DNA of 64,000 nt from Bryum argenteum (taxonomy: Eukaryota > Streptophyta > Bryopsida > Bryales > Bryaceae): assembly GCA_037043015.1 (NCBI GenBank), contig CM073326.1, positions 3,596,001 to 3,660,000 on the forward strand. Direction: 5' to 3'. Position 1 is the stretch's first letter. Each line of letters starts with the position of its first letter. Positions 23,691 to 35,689 of this stretch are shown here, in pieces. The notes under the pieces were generated by a model. The model did not search any database and was not told where the DNA came from. It saw only the letters and a program-made list of their open reading frames with translations. Both the position numbers and the translations under genes were made by a program.

Positions 23691-25031
23691 CTACGGGGTC
23701 AACGATTTGTCGTGGCAAATGCGGATCCATGCGTCCCGTCGTGATCTTTCTTTGCTGCGACCTAGATCACTACGGTTTGTCTTTCCTACATTTACCCCTG
23801 ACAACAAATTGTCATGGACCCTCGAACTTCTGGCGTGATGCACCTCCGTCCTTGTGCTGGTCACATGCTTGCTTCGTGATGCAGGAAATTTCGAAGTTGC
23901 TCCAAGAGATCCTCCGTTCAGTCCCTTCCTGCTTACCGACGCAGTCGACAGCGACGGTCTCGTGATCTCCGCTTCCTTGCCGTGGCTGCCCCGACTCCTT
24001 GTTGATGCAGCCGGTCCGAATATTGTCGGCGTTCCCAGGCCCGCTCGGCCAGAGATCCTTGCTGTACCTCCCATGTTGTCGGTACTCCGGCCCGCTAGCA
24101 GCCCCCTCGACGGCCCTGCAGACCTCCAGGGTGGGTGAACCACCTCCCGACCTCTGCCGGAGGTCCCTGCTGTGTCTCCCTTGCTGTTGGTGCTTCGGGG
24201 ATGTGGCAGCCTTCTCGACGGCACTGCAGGCCTCCACGGTGATTGATCCGCCTCCCGACCCCTGCCTTGTGATGTTGTTGATTGCGCCGGTCTCTCCCTC
24301 GACGTTGATGCAGGTTTGGCGGCAGGTCTCGCCATGAGAATCTTCATGATATTCAGCTTCTCCATGGGTATCTGCGCCGCTGAGTGCATTCGTTCCCCCA
24401 ACGCTGAAGCTGTGCGGACATTGGCTGCCTTCGCTGTTGTTACTGTCGATTCCTGCAGAGTCGCCGCCAGTGCATCTCCTCTGCCGTCTAGATCGGCCAA
24501 GAGGCTGGCACCGCAAGCGTTTCTGTTTCGAAGGAGTGGACCCTGGATGGCCCCCCCCCCCACCATTGGTGTTAGCCACCATGTCACTAAATGTGCAAAT
24601 CAGATGGTGTGCATAGAGAAGGTATGGATTTTCTTACTTGGAAGTTGTTGCCCACTTCTTGCTGTTGAGATTGCTCCATCTCCGCTGATAGTTGTGTTGA
24701 TCTGCTCCTGGTTGTATGCATCGTGCTCATTAGGCCAAATTTGTCGCACTAAAGCATATAAGAGAGGACTAATTCCTAACTTGTCTCCCTCAGGCACTCT
24801 CTCCTTCCACCCCAAGATATTGCTCACATGATGGTAAAATAAATGGCGTATTCCTTGAGGTGTGTCACGTTTCTCTACCTTGGAAGAGCATGGCAAACTC
24901 AATAGCACATCTCTATCCAATAGATCTAGCAAATACCCAAGTTGTTGTTCTCCCAAGCCTTTCTCATATTTTCCCCATCTCACTAACTCCTCCTTTGCAC
25001 TAACAAGCAAAGTCTCCATTGATGTCCCCAT
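23691..25031 (-). CDS. Additional gene of unknown function inside the piggyBac element
   Basis: Two proposed exons: 25031-24638, and 24586-23691 after a 51-bp intron (donor CCAA|gtaaga, acceptor tttag) that joins phases correctly. Exon 1 encodes a helical, leucine-rich segment (for example METLLVSAKEELVRWGKYEK, then a LLDLLDRDVLL run and a SPLLYALVRQIWP run). Exon 2 encodes a long low-complexity Arg/Ser/Gly/Pro-rich tail with two imperfect copies of a SGRGRE..PPWRSAGPSR-like unit. A run of 11 C at about 24551 makes the frame in exon 2 uncertain, and the alternative frame (24582-23812) is also open. I recognise no domain. It may be host DNA captured by the transposon, a second transposon gene, or upstream exons of the transposase itself, since all lie on the same strand. 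Confidence 0.42.
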
Positions 25032-25134
25032 TTTATGCAAGATAGAGAAAAGCAAGAGTTGTGTGCATCAAATACAAGTGGGGCAGATTTGTTGAGAAGC
25101 CCATGTACTTCCACTTTGAAATTTGAATATTTTT

Positions 25135-25366
25135 GCATTGATGGGTTGTTTTAGGAGAGATTTTGTAGGTGTGATTTTGTTGGTTTGAAATTTGAATGGG
25201 ACATGGTGGATGTTCAAATATGCTACATTTTGCCATTTCAAACTTATTGCATTGATGGAATGTTTTAGGAGTGTGATTTTCTAGGTGAGATTCATTGGTT
25301 TGAAATTTGAATGTGAGAGGTTGGATGTTCCAATATGCTACATTTTGCCATTAGAGCATTGATGAT
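25135..25366. repeat. Tandem repeat, unit about 107-114 bp, two copies plus a start
   Basis: Units begin GCATTGATG at 25135, 25249 and 25356 and share TTGGTTTGAAATTTGAATG and ATATGCTACATTTTGCCATT. The array lies in the right arm of the piggyBac element, upstream of its genes. It could be promoter or transposase-binding sequence. Confidence 0.8.
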
Positions 25367-25882
25367 GGGTGAGTTTTGTATGGTGCAAGACATGTTTGGA
25401 ACATGATTGAATATGAATAAGCCCTTGGTGTCCAAAACCCAAGGGCTGGACCCTTCTAAATTGGTGGTACACTCAAAAATGGTGGCTCAACCGCCATGTC
25501 AGTAGTAATTACTCACTAATCACCCTCACTTCTTTCTAAATCATGACTTACTTATCAAATCCCTCTTTCCATTCTTTTTTCTTTTGCAAATTACACTCCA
25601 TGCCCAACTGCCCAATTTCAATGCCCAATTGCAAAAATTTCACACCGAAATGGAAGAAACACACTCAATAAGATAAGTGCCTCCCACTAAAATCACCCCT
25701 GTAAAATGTGCAAATAACATTTGATAGGGCAGTAAAGATCACAGTATACTACATCCGTTCACCAACAGACTTCAAAAAACGACGGATGAAAATTCGCGAG
25801 GATGAGAAGACAGGAAGACTTCAAACATCCCCGGCCTCATCCAGAATGTCGATTTTCGACATTTGGCCCGCTTAAGGGTTAA

Positions 25883-26837
25883 ACATGCATTTCTCAATTT
25901 GAATACCGTTTTAGGGTTGTCTAGGAATTTTTGGGCAGCGCTTCCGCGTCGTGCCACAAATCCTGTAATTTTGACCTAAAATTCAACATCAACTCCATCA
26001 AACCACCGTGTGATCCGGGTAGCCATTCCGCGCGGTTTCCACACACGGATTCAATTACAACACAATGTAATCAAAACAACATAAGAAGTAAGAAAATACA
26101 ATCAACATTCAACACAAGTGCAATCCCACATACAAAACACAATTAAGCATGACTATCAAACACAAACAAATGGTAAGCAAAATGGATGTTTTTGGGTGGA
26201 AAAAACCACCAATTCATAATTTAAATGTCAATGCCCATGTAAACAGCAAAACAATTCAACAATTGAGACTGAAATTGAGAAGGAATGACTCCCTTTGTAG
26301 CAAGCTAGTGAAGCGACCTTGGGAGATCCGCAATTTCTCCTTCGTCGTCGTCGTATGACAACGAGCTTGAGCTTTTTGGAAAGCTAACTTGATAACGCTT
26401 AATCTCCGCCAACAGCCGCGCCAGACGTTAGCAATCTCCCTCCAAAATCGGCAGTCTTGATTCGCACCTTGGTGGAGGCTTCACCAAGTTTCCCCCTTTT
26501 TTTTTCTTAATCTCCCACCGATTCTCCTAGAAAGTGCTAACTTCTAACCCTAATTGCATATTCGATCTCAAAACATGAAAATGCACACAACAAAAAACTT
26601 AGAATTCCATACGGAGAGAGTGAGAAGAGGGAGACGCCCTCACTCAACGGCAGAGAGAGAAAACTTCAAAACGACATCCACACACTCTTACATTCAGCTA
26701 AACTCATCCATTTAGACCTTCTAGCCCCTTTCACACTCCTAAACTTCCTAGAATTTAAACTATGTCGATTACTAGTTCTAACAAGTCTAGATTAGCGAAA
26801 TAGGACTCCAAGGAATTCCACTACAAAGCCACAAAGG
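25883..26837. other. AT-rich sequence right of piggyBac
   Basis: No gene is supported. A poly-pyrimidine tract occurs near 26500. Codon-like composition is absent. Confidence 0.45.
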
Positions 26838-27163
26838 TATTTAACTAGGTCAAATACCAAACCTCACAAATACATAAAATTTAGGATAGAATAAGTACGG
26901 AAATAGAGGTGATTGGGATTTACCCAACTCTCCTAAACACCCCCAATTCTAACCATGAATTATTAAATACTTCAAATATTCAAGACCTAAAGCCAAATTA
27001 CAAAAATTCTAAAACCACTCTAATTCCAACTAACATATGTCGAGTTTACGACTAAATGAGTAAAATCCTTGATTAGCCACCACATAACATGCATAATTCG
27101 TCAAAACCTTGCAAAAAGGGTTTCCCCGCCGAGGTGAACCATCTTGAGGATTCACAGTTGCTT
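26838..27163 (+). repeat. Direct repeat copy 1 (about 326 bp)
   Basis: This block is about 80-85% identical by eye to 29738-30063. Shared landmarks are AGGTCAAATAC at the left end, ACACCCCCAATTCTA in the middle and CGCCGAGGTGAACCATCTT at the right end. Copies lie 2.9 kb apart in the same orientation. They could be two insertions of a dispersed repeat or the ends of a small, decayed element; I find no TG..CA boundaries that would identify LTRs. Confidence 0.75.
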
Positions 27164-27427
27164 CTCTTCTATACAGAGGAGATTAATCTGTACACTTACG
27201 GCTAGTGTTGGTAGTCAATTGGCACATTTCTGTACTACTTATCTTTTCTAGTGTATGCAAGTGGCCATGAGTAAATTGTTTTAAGTTTCAGCCCTCTGGA
27301 CCAAGGTTCGCTTACTTAATATTCAGCATTGCTTACATGATTTCATTCGGCGGCATGCGCCTCTTCCATTGGTCCAAAAACATGTGGTTTCATTCACCGA
27401 ATTACAAATTTTATCCATTCGCGTATT

Positions 27428-27709
27428 CTTTCCTGTAGTGGCAAACTCTGTCGTCTGCTCATCGGCGTGTTCTTCCGTGAATGGCAGACTCTGCCGTCTG
27501 CTCATCGGCGTGTTCTTCCGTGAATGGCAAACTCTGCCGTCTGCTCATCGGCGTGTTCTTCCGTGAATGGCAAACTCCGCCGTCTGCTCATCGGCGTGTT
27601 CTTCCGTGAATGGCAAACTCTGCCGTCTGCTCATCGGCGTGTTCTTCCGTGAATGGCAAACTCCGTCGTCTGCTCATCGGCGTGTTCTTTTGTGAATGGC
27701 AAACTCTGG
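27428..27709. repeat. Minisatellite, 43-bp unit, about 6.5 copies
   Basis: Unit starts CGTCTGCTCATCGGCGTGTT occur at 27452, 27495, 27538, 27581, 27624 and 27667, exactly 43 bp apart, with few differences. The array is GC-richer than its flanks. Because 43 is not a multiple of 3 it does not maintain a coding frame. Confidence 0.95.
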
Positions 27710-29737
27710 TTGTGCTTTTTTTACCAACGCACAGATTAGAACAGCGATGTCTTTAAAGATAACAGCATTTTAAGCTTACGAGAATCGTGTTCGAGCACTG
27801 TGATGATAAGTGTCGATTGAGTTCACCCTTCAATTCGTCTGATTGTCAAGTTTTAGCCAGAATTCAGGAACAGTTTTCTTGTACGTCCGATTAAGGGTTT
27901 GCGGCCTTGGAGTTCATTTGGGTTGTCTGCAGAAGCTTGGACTGTGTTTCGTTTTCATCGCCAATTATTTGGCGCTGTATTTTGAAGATATTTTCGGCTT
28001 GCAAGCTAAATCTAGCTTCACTATTCCGTGGGCCGGATGCTCCTTATTTCGTGGTGAATTGAATGGTGATCTTTCTTAAGATCGTTGATCTGCGCATGCC
28101 CCTTTCATTTGGTCTCAGCATTGTTGACTCCTCTCTGTTGTTTGATTGTTCATGATGTTCAGCCTCAGTCTATACAATTCTGTTGAGGCCGTGTGTTCCG
28201 ATTAACAGTGAAGCGTTGTCCTTTGCAGGAACCGATTAATCACGGACACAAACTGCTATTACGAGCTATTTATAGATAACTTTTTTGAATTTTACATATT
28301 TTTTGTTCACCGAAAGGTTTGAGGTCAAATTGGTGTTTTAGGTGTTATTAGATTAAAATTCAATCAACTGTTATTGTAGTTGCAGAAGGACACCTGACAT
28401 ATATGCGATTCATGTTCCTGGCTCCTTGTCTTTTGACGTTGATTTGACTTGTTATGTTAAGTCCTAATAAAGTCACGGCTTATCTGAGAAATAAGTGACT
28501 AGATAGGCAGGCCTTCGAGCATTTAGTTGATCGCCACATGCTTATAAGCGAGGGAGGTTTGATGTTATGATGTTGCACCTACTCCTTTTTGTATTGTGTG
28601 TTGTGCTATGAAGTTGATTCTATCATTGACATCTAGTAATTTGCAATGTTGTGTATGAGATTTCTCGCTTGTGCTTTATTGACTACGTACTGATCCTGTA
28701 AACTTGTGAGTTAGTTGGTTTTAATTTTCGTAGGCTATTTTCTAAGTTCTGTAGTGATTGATCCTGAGAATTGCTCGTTGTCATTACAATATTTATATTG
28801 TGTTAAAATTGTTTGTATGGTATATTAATGCAGAAGGTTTAATTAATAGTCGTAGATGTTTTTTTTTTGCTGAATTATTAGGTTCTATTCTAAACAAAGC
28901 CAACATGCAGACCGATGTTAATTCTATTGTTTGTGACGAACGCCGAAGTTAATGACGATTTAAGTTTTTGTTACATTCTTTTATAGAATGTGTGGTGAGA
29001 TTTGGCGATGTGGTTAATGTTCTTGTATATAATGCGAGGTTTTAGTTTAGATAATAGATTTCTTGTACGTAAAGTTTATTTGATGTGTGCTATAGGCAAT
29101 AGGAGACATGGTTTTGTTGGAAGCTAACAAAAAAATTTTGTATTTTGTTTAGAAACTTGAAAGACATTTATGTTAATATCCCAAAGTAATTGGAAGAATT
29201 AATTGGTGTTCAAAAATATTATAAAGTGGAGTTAAGGAAAGTTGAAGAATCTTATAATGATAAGTTGGAACGAGTTTGTGATGATCACCATAGGGAAATG
29301 GAGAAAATTGAGGGCCAGTTTTAGAGTTTACTTAATGCGAAAGCATCCTGTCAAAAAAAAAGTTCGTGTTTTAGAAATCGAAGTTCATAATTTCACACTT
29401 CAGAATGTGAATTTATCAAAGACTTTATCTGAGGTAAATGTTTGAAATTAACGTTTGTATATTTTTTAGTTTTGTATTTAAAATTTTTTTTAATTACCGT
29501 TTCATTTTTATAGGTCTATGCTAATCTTAGAGAATATTTGAAGAAAGTTCTATAAGTTCGTAGTGACTTTGAGAAGTGCGCTTCTCTGATGAAGACTCAA
29601 GATGCGAAGTGAGACTTACAAGAGGAAGTAAGTGAAAATTTTCTTTTGATTTTTTGTTGATAGTAGTATCGGAAAGATTTATTCAACATTTTTTAAAGTT
29701 TTTAAAATATAAATTTTTGTTTTCAGATTTCAATTCT
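27710..29737. other. AT-rich region between minisatellite and direct repeat copy 2
   Basis: No intact gene. At 29160-29640 short plus-strand fragments have Lys/Glu-rich, coiled-coil-like translations separated by stops, which look like remains of a spliced or retrotransposed gene. Confidence 0.4.
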
Positions 29738-30063
29738 AATTAGGTCAAATACTAAACCGCACAAATACATAAAACTTCAGATAGAATAAGTACGAAGATA
29801 AGGGTAATTGGAATTTACCCAACTCTCTTAAACACCCCCAATTCTAGCTATGAATTATTAAAAATTTCAAATATTCAAGACCTAAAGTTAAATCATAAAA
29901 ATTCCAAAATCACTTTAATTCCAATTAACATATGTCGGGTTTTACGATTAAATGGGTGAAACCCACGATTAGCGATCACATTACCTGCATAATTGGTCAA
30001 AACCTTGCGAGAAGGGTTTTCTCGCCGAGGTGAACCATCTTAAGAGTTTACAATTATCTCTCC
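29738..30063 (+). repeat. Direct repeat copy 2 (about 326 bp)
   Basis: This is the second copy of the block at 26838-27163, same orientation, with scattered substitutions and small indels. Confidence 0.75.
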
Positions 30064-30795
30064 AAAATATAAATCAAAAAGGCCTCAGTCTAGTATACTG
30101 AATTCTCATCCTCTATAAATCTATAATATGATTGATTTATCATAAACATTTTGTTCTCATAAATTTCAGAGGAAATGATGTTGACGTCACTTTTTTTGCA
30201 TGTCATTATGACTATAAGTGTTTAATTCCTTCATAAAAAAATTTGAGGGTGAGGCATATGCTTCAACTTTGTGTGTTGGATTTTTTTTATTTTTATTTTT
30301 TATTATTGCATTTCATGTTCATAACATTGAGATTGTGCATTTCGTAATTAAAAATGTTGATGTATATATGCCACATTCTTTGCATATGATTGTAATTTTA
30401 GGTAATTAATGCTCTCTTACAATACATTAGAAGTGTGGCACTTGCCTCACTCTAGTTTATTTTCTTGTTGAAAAATTTAGTTTATGCTCTTCAAAATAAA
30501 AAAGGGTGAGGCATGTTCCTCACCTTCATAGATGATTAATTCTCTCATAGAAGATTTTGAGGATGACAGAAATGCTTCAACTTCATGTGTTTGAATTTTT
30601 TTATTTTTTTAGTTAATTCTTTTTTATCAAATTTTTAAATTTTTGTTGTTGACATTCAATTCATAGTCTTAAGAGTCTGTAAGGCTGAGGCTTGTGCCTT
30701 GACTACTTTTCTAGGGATTGAAATGTTACGAGATTAATTTCCACATGTAATATATTGAAAGTTACAAGAATCTCTACCTTTGTGTTTTGATTTTG

Positions 30796-30840
<45 letters not shown>

Positions 30841-32745
30841 TAACATTTAGTTTATGATGTCAAGAGTTTGTAATCGTGAAGCTTTACCTTCCTTTGCATG
30901 TAAATGTAGCTTTACGTGATTAATTTTTTACAAAAGATTTTGATTTTGAAGCATATGCTTACCTTTTGTGTCTTTGATTTTTCTTTTTCCCTTTTTGGGA
31001 GTTAAGACATTGAGTTTGGATTATTGTTTTTTTTGTATAGGACGCACATGTTATATTTTTTTATTTTTGATGATTAATTTCATTGAGATTTTTCTTTAAA
31101 AATATCATTTATTTTTTCTATTGATATTCATTTCAATCGACATCTTCTTTCTGTTGTTTTACTGTGTATGTACAAAAGAATGTTCTTAATGTTTTATCAT
31201 GCCTAATGAAGATGTTAAGCCTTCAAACATCCTTTAAAGAAGGACATCACGTTTTTCGTCACTGTGAAAGATTGGGAATTATTTATATCTTGTAATGACA
31301 ATTGAGTAGTTTTGAACATTTTTAACTATCCGTGATTTTAATAAAAATATGGTGTTATAAAGCTTGGTTGAAGTCAGACACAGTTTTTAAAATTATATCT
31401 CATGCACAAAGTTGAAATGCTGATTATTGTAAAATCTTTATCATTTTAAAATCATTAAAATAAGTGACGAAGAGATTTTTGCATTTCATTGAAAATGTTA
31501 GGAGTACTGTTCAGCACATTATTCATATGTAATCGAATTTGGACATGAAAGTATAACTAGAGAAGTGAAAAGAACATTATGTTGACAAAGTTACAGAAGC
31601 TTCACACGATAAAAATTCAATTTTTATAAAGATAAAAAAAATGTTTAAAAAATTCGGATAATAGTGATGAAGATAATTAACATGATACTGATGATGATGT
31701 TGATAAAGAAGATGAAATAAGAAAAATACGAATCTATCAAAAACACGGAATGTACATACTTCAACTCTTCAAGGTGACTCTTTAAAAAAAAAATAGAGTT
31801 CTATTGTTGCAGCAACTCAAGCAAATGAAGATGGATACTTTTGGAATGAAGGTGCTGAATTGTAAATTGATGGGAATATGAAAATTTTTAAACGCGATGC
31901 AATCTCTTCTGTAAAACCAAAAGAATCTGTTAGATACAAATATATTAAGCAAAGTATTTGACTTCATGTCTCCATCATTGAGGGAAACTTTAAGTAAATA
32001 CTATTGTACAAGAAACTATTGAGTTTAAAGAATATATGCATTAATACATTGACATGTGCGAGATAATATATTTTCTTTAAGCTAGGTCCTGGACTCTTTT
32101 GATGGTTAGATTTCTTTAGTTTATATTAATTTTATGATATGGTGGTATAATATAGTAAACAATATGTGTTTAGACTCTTAGTATGACTATATTTATTTTA
32201 TTGATATTAAAACTATAATATAATGGTACAATAGAAAGTAAAAGAATGTGTTACCATGTAACTTATTACTTGAGTATATAATATATTTTTATCTTTTACT
32301 ATCATGGTGTATTTTTCCTAAAAAAAATTTGAAAAATTTATTGCAAAGATATAATTGATTTTTCTGTTTGTTTGGAATTGCCTCAATACAATATTTTTAT
32401 GATCCAAATTTATTTTCATAAACCGTACCACAAGTCTACAAGTCCACAAGTTAAATCTCAATTTTGTAAGTTAAAATATGTAAATTAAAATATAACCCTA
32501 ATGTAGTTGTCATTGGTTTTATTGAAAATTGTCACTTTATATATGGTTTTGAAAATCTAGTAGTATTGTTGTTCTTTAATATATATATAAATAGCTAGGG
32601 GCACGTCGCGATGATTATCACCCTATTTTCAATAAAGATCACATAGGGTTACTCCATCGAACGCTTAGCTTCAGGTGCTTCTATTCAAAATCCTTCTATA
32701 CCAGTTATCCAAAATCCATCTAGTGTTCAAAATACTGGTGTGCGG
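30064..32745. other. Very AT-rich sequence, no gene
   Basis: No open frame of note. It contains a (TA)n run at 30801-30830. Several short phrases such as GTGAGGCAT..GCTTCAACTT recur between 30240 and 30620, suggesting an old, degenerate tandem family. Confidence 0.45.
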
Positions 32746-33062
32746 CCCTCGCCAATAAGGGCTGCAAAAAATCGGGGTGACGCCTCCCTGCTCGCCCCCC
32801 CCAGCTGCCCGTCTGTCCGCTGCCATTCGCAACTCCTGCCGCTCCCGCGTTCGCAGGCTCAAACTCGCTCCTCGTGGCTTGTTACTCCAGCGTTGGCCCT
32901 CCCGATACCCGTCCCGATACCTGGGCCCTCAATACCTTGACGATGTACTATGAGCGAGGGGTTTAGGGCTGCCATCGAGGAGAGTTTACTGTAAGCTCCT
33001 TTCAGCTCCCCCGATCCCTTGCTCCAAACGGCTAAGTCCTACAGATTCTTCCAAGACTTTAA
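32746..33062 (+). repeat. Left terminal inverted repeat of the MULE
   Basis: It matches the reverse complement of 38025-38344 over its length, with strong blocks such as GGCTCAAACTCGCTC, CAATACCTTGACGATGTACT and GCGAGGGGTTTAGGGCTGCC. Repeats of hundreds of bases are typical of MULEs and usually contain the transposase promoter. Confidence 0.92.
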
Positions 33063-33403
33063 GGTATGTTTTCCTCCCTCATGATCTCTTCTACACTTTA
33101 AGTTGTTTGATGATAATGTTTTTTACGTGTATGAATAGTGAAGAGTGTATAGCAAGATTTACAATAAGTTTTTGAAACAATAATGGAGTTCAATAATTTT
33201 GAGAAAATTTGATATTTTGTAGAAATATGTATTGTGCATTTTCTTTTCTTCGTGTGTGATGTTCTTCAACTTTGAATCACATAACATTGTCATGAAGAAG
33301 GATTGTTGATAATTAGGGTTTTCAATGTTATTGACATAGATTGCTCTTAATGAAGATTATGTGTGTGAGTGTTTAGGGTTTGTGTGTAGCTTTTGCGTTG
33401 AGA

Positions 33404-34808
33404 ATGAAGGATGATGATGATTACATGGCGGACGATAACTTCTACCCTTTCGATTTTAAGGACGATGCAAGTAACTTGGTGGGTGTAGAAGAATTTCTCT
33501 AAGGAGTCCATGAAAATGGTTTGCCAAGAGTTGAAGACTCAAGCTTCCAAGAAATCTATTTCTTGTCTTCAAATTAAGATTCCAATGTGGATGAGGAAGA
33601 TGGAGGTGATTTGATCTTGGAGCCATGGGAGGATTTGATGATCAATGGAATGGGGAACATCAACATTGGAACTCCAACACAATCTCAAGACTTTGCTTCT
33701 TCAAAGTTTGAAGACATTCCTATTGAGACTTTTCCCACATGTGTACACTTCACACTTCCATCTATCAAACTCATCGTTGATTGCATAAGGGGTGCATCAT
33801 TCCCTTCCTTTCACCAAATTCAAGAAGCAAATCCATTGTTTTGTCCCCTCTCTAAAATTCATGGGAGGGATACCAAAACAAATATAGAAGCCTTCACAAT
33901 TGATAGGTGGAACACACTTCAAGACAAACTAAAAGTTGTAGAAGTGGAAGATGGATTTGCATTGTCTCCTTTGAATGACACAAATGATAGACAAGTTCCG
34001 CCCATTGAGTATTGGCGCTTAATTGTTCACGAAGGTCATGTTGATAAAAATGGCAAATATTTGACATTTACTTCAACAATGAAGTCCATTCGTACTCAAT
34101 GGAGTACGGATATCAAATTTAGTGGAATCTATGCCACATTCATACAAAATTGTATGAACTCTTGTAAGGAGTGTCAAGAGAAAAAAAAATAAAAAAAAAT
34201 GGGATGAGGTTGTGTGTGTTCCATTACAGAATCTAAGTTCCAGAAAATTTGTTGTGCTCAAAAGGCGTTATAGACGCCATGTTGGGGTTAAGAGAACCCT
34301 CACGTATTATCGTTGTCACCGGGGTGGAAGCAAGAGCCCCCCACATAGAAAAACGATAGATAAAAAATCAAGAGAGGACCAAGAATCTAGAAGAGATAGG
34401 ACTTCTAGATTGTGCAATTGTGAGTTCCAAATCAAGGTAGTGGAAGCTACACAATGTAAGTCTTGAAGTACTTTGTCTCAAAGTAAGCTTGAAGCCACTA
34501 TTTATGTGCATAGTCAACATAGTGGCCATACCCCGCGATCCGATGCAGATACGTTTTTTTTACTGGTACACCCATATGTGATAGCTTGGGTTATGAAGAA
34601 CTTGAAATTTATGCATTCTCTAAGAGTGGTGGGAGTTGCGTCGGTAGAAGCTCAAGAGACCTTCTCCCAAAGTGTACCGGAGGTGGAACGTACGACATAC
34701 CGTTTTTTCATCATCAAGAAAGAAGTGCAAATCCTTGCATATTCTTTAAAAATAAATGGTTTGTATTTCAACCTCAGTGTCTTATTTGATTTAAAGCATT
34801 CTAAATGA
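33404..34808 (+). pseudogene. MULE gene, N-terminal part: HHCC-type and WRKY/FAR1-like zinc-binding segments
   Basis: The frame starts at 33404 with an acidic peptide and shows in-frame TAA codons at 33500 and 33575, then stays open to 34190. Near its end is HEGH followed about 45 residues later by CMNSCKEC, the spacing of an integrase-type HHCC zinc finger. The frame shifts in an A-rich run at about 34190 (A8-T-A9). The next frame (34212-34466) carries TYYRCHRGG and a later LCNCEF, resembling the WRKY/GCM1-fold DNA-binding headpiece of MULE/FAR1 proteins, and the segment at 34473 onward has HSQHSGHTPRSDAD, the family's His motif. Together these form the DNA-binding half of the transposase. 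The stops and the frameshift mark it as inactive; some could be introns. Confidence 0.62.
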
Positions 34809-35093
34809 CTCACTATAAAATTTAATAATTTTTCTTGAAAAAACATTTTGCTTAAAAATTGTTGATTGAAGTTTATTAGTGTTATTTTGTTTGGAAGTTT
34901 CTCTTTAATGATGTTTGATTTCATTTTATTAACAAGAGTAAAGTCAATGATAATACCTTTTAGACTTGTGCTCCAAGAGATTCCACTCCAAGAAGTTTAC
35001 CACCACTCGCTCCACCAAGAAGTTTTCCAATCCAATGTCGCGCTTCACCAATCATCATTCCAAAAGAATAATAAATTTAGGTTTTAAATTTTG

Positions 35094-35138
<45 letters not shown>
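35094..35138. repeat. A(45) homopolymer tract
   Basis: Forty-five consecutive A residues, followed directly by CATCAATCGGCGCAC and a CG-rich patch. It may be the tail of a retroposed sequence. Confidence 0.95.
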
Positions 35139-35139
<1 letters not shown>

Positions 35140-35689
35140 ATCAATCGGCGCACACTGCGTTTCACGACAAGAATCAAGAATCTTGTCTTGTGATGGATCG
35201 CGTGAATCGCGCAACTCACGCAGTAACCACGCGATTACGCGCGACTACGCGCGTTCTTGCAGTTCGTTCGCGCAGGCAGCGATTACGTGAAGAAGAAGCT
35301 GCGCACCATTGCCTCTCTCGTCGGTGTGACTTCAATTTGTGAAATTTCAACTTCAAAACTGCAATCTCACCTCAAAACTCGCAATTTCAACTTGAAAACT
35401 TGCAATTTCAATCTCCACAACTCAACTTGCAATTTTGCAACCCAAGTTTGTAAATTCCAACGTCCAAGATCACAACCTCACAACTTCACAACTTCACATT
35501 TGTCATAAATCTTGAGTGTTGAACTCAAATGTGTCAAAAAAGTTTGCAATGTGTTGTGTGTAAGCTCAAATTGCAACATACAAGTGCATTTTCACAAACC
35601 CACAAACTCAACGCTCAAAAACACTGTGGAGAAGTAGAAGTACAGTTAAGAAGTAAACATGTATAGAAGTAAAAAGTAACATAAAATGT

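Larger units (their letters stand above)
19845..25878. mobile_element. piggyBac DNA transposon, apparently autonomous (6034 bp), TTAA target site
   Basis: TTAA lies immediately outside both ends (19841-19844 and 25879-25882). The termini are CCCCTAAACG at the left and CGCTTAAGGG at the right, giving short imperfect inverted repeats with the terminal CCC/GGG expected for piggyBac. All genes read leftward: an extra gene (25031-23691), a probable acidic N-terminal exon (23490-23340), and the transposase (23153-21267). The coding part is GC-richer than the flanks. TTAA-specific insertion and a DDD transposase are established piggyBac traits; complete copies are common in animals and rarely reported in plants. 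Confidence 0.88.

Noticed and set aside
27428-27709. CRISPR-like array
   Set aside because: The units are contiguous 43-bp tandem copies without unique spacers, in a plant nuclear genome.
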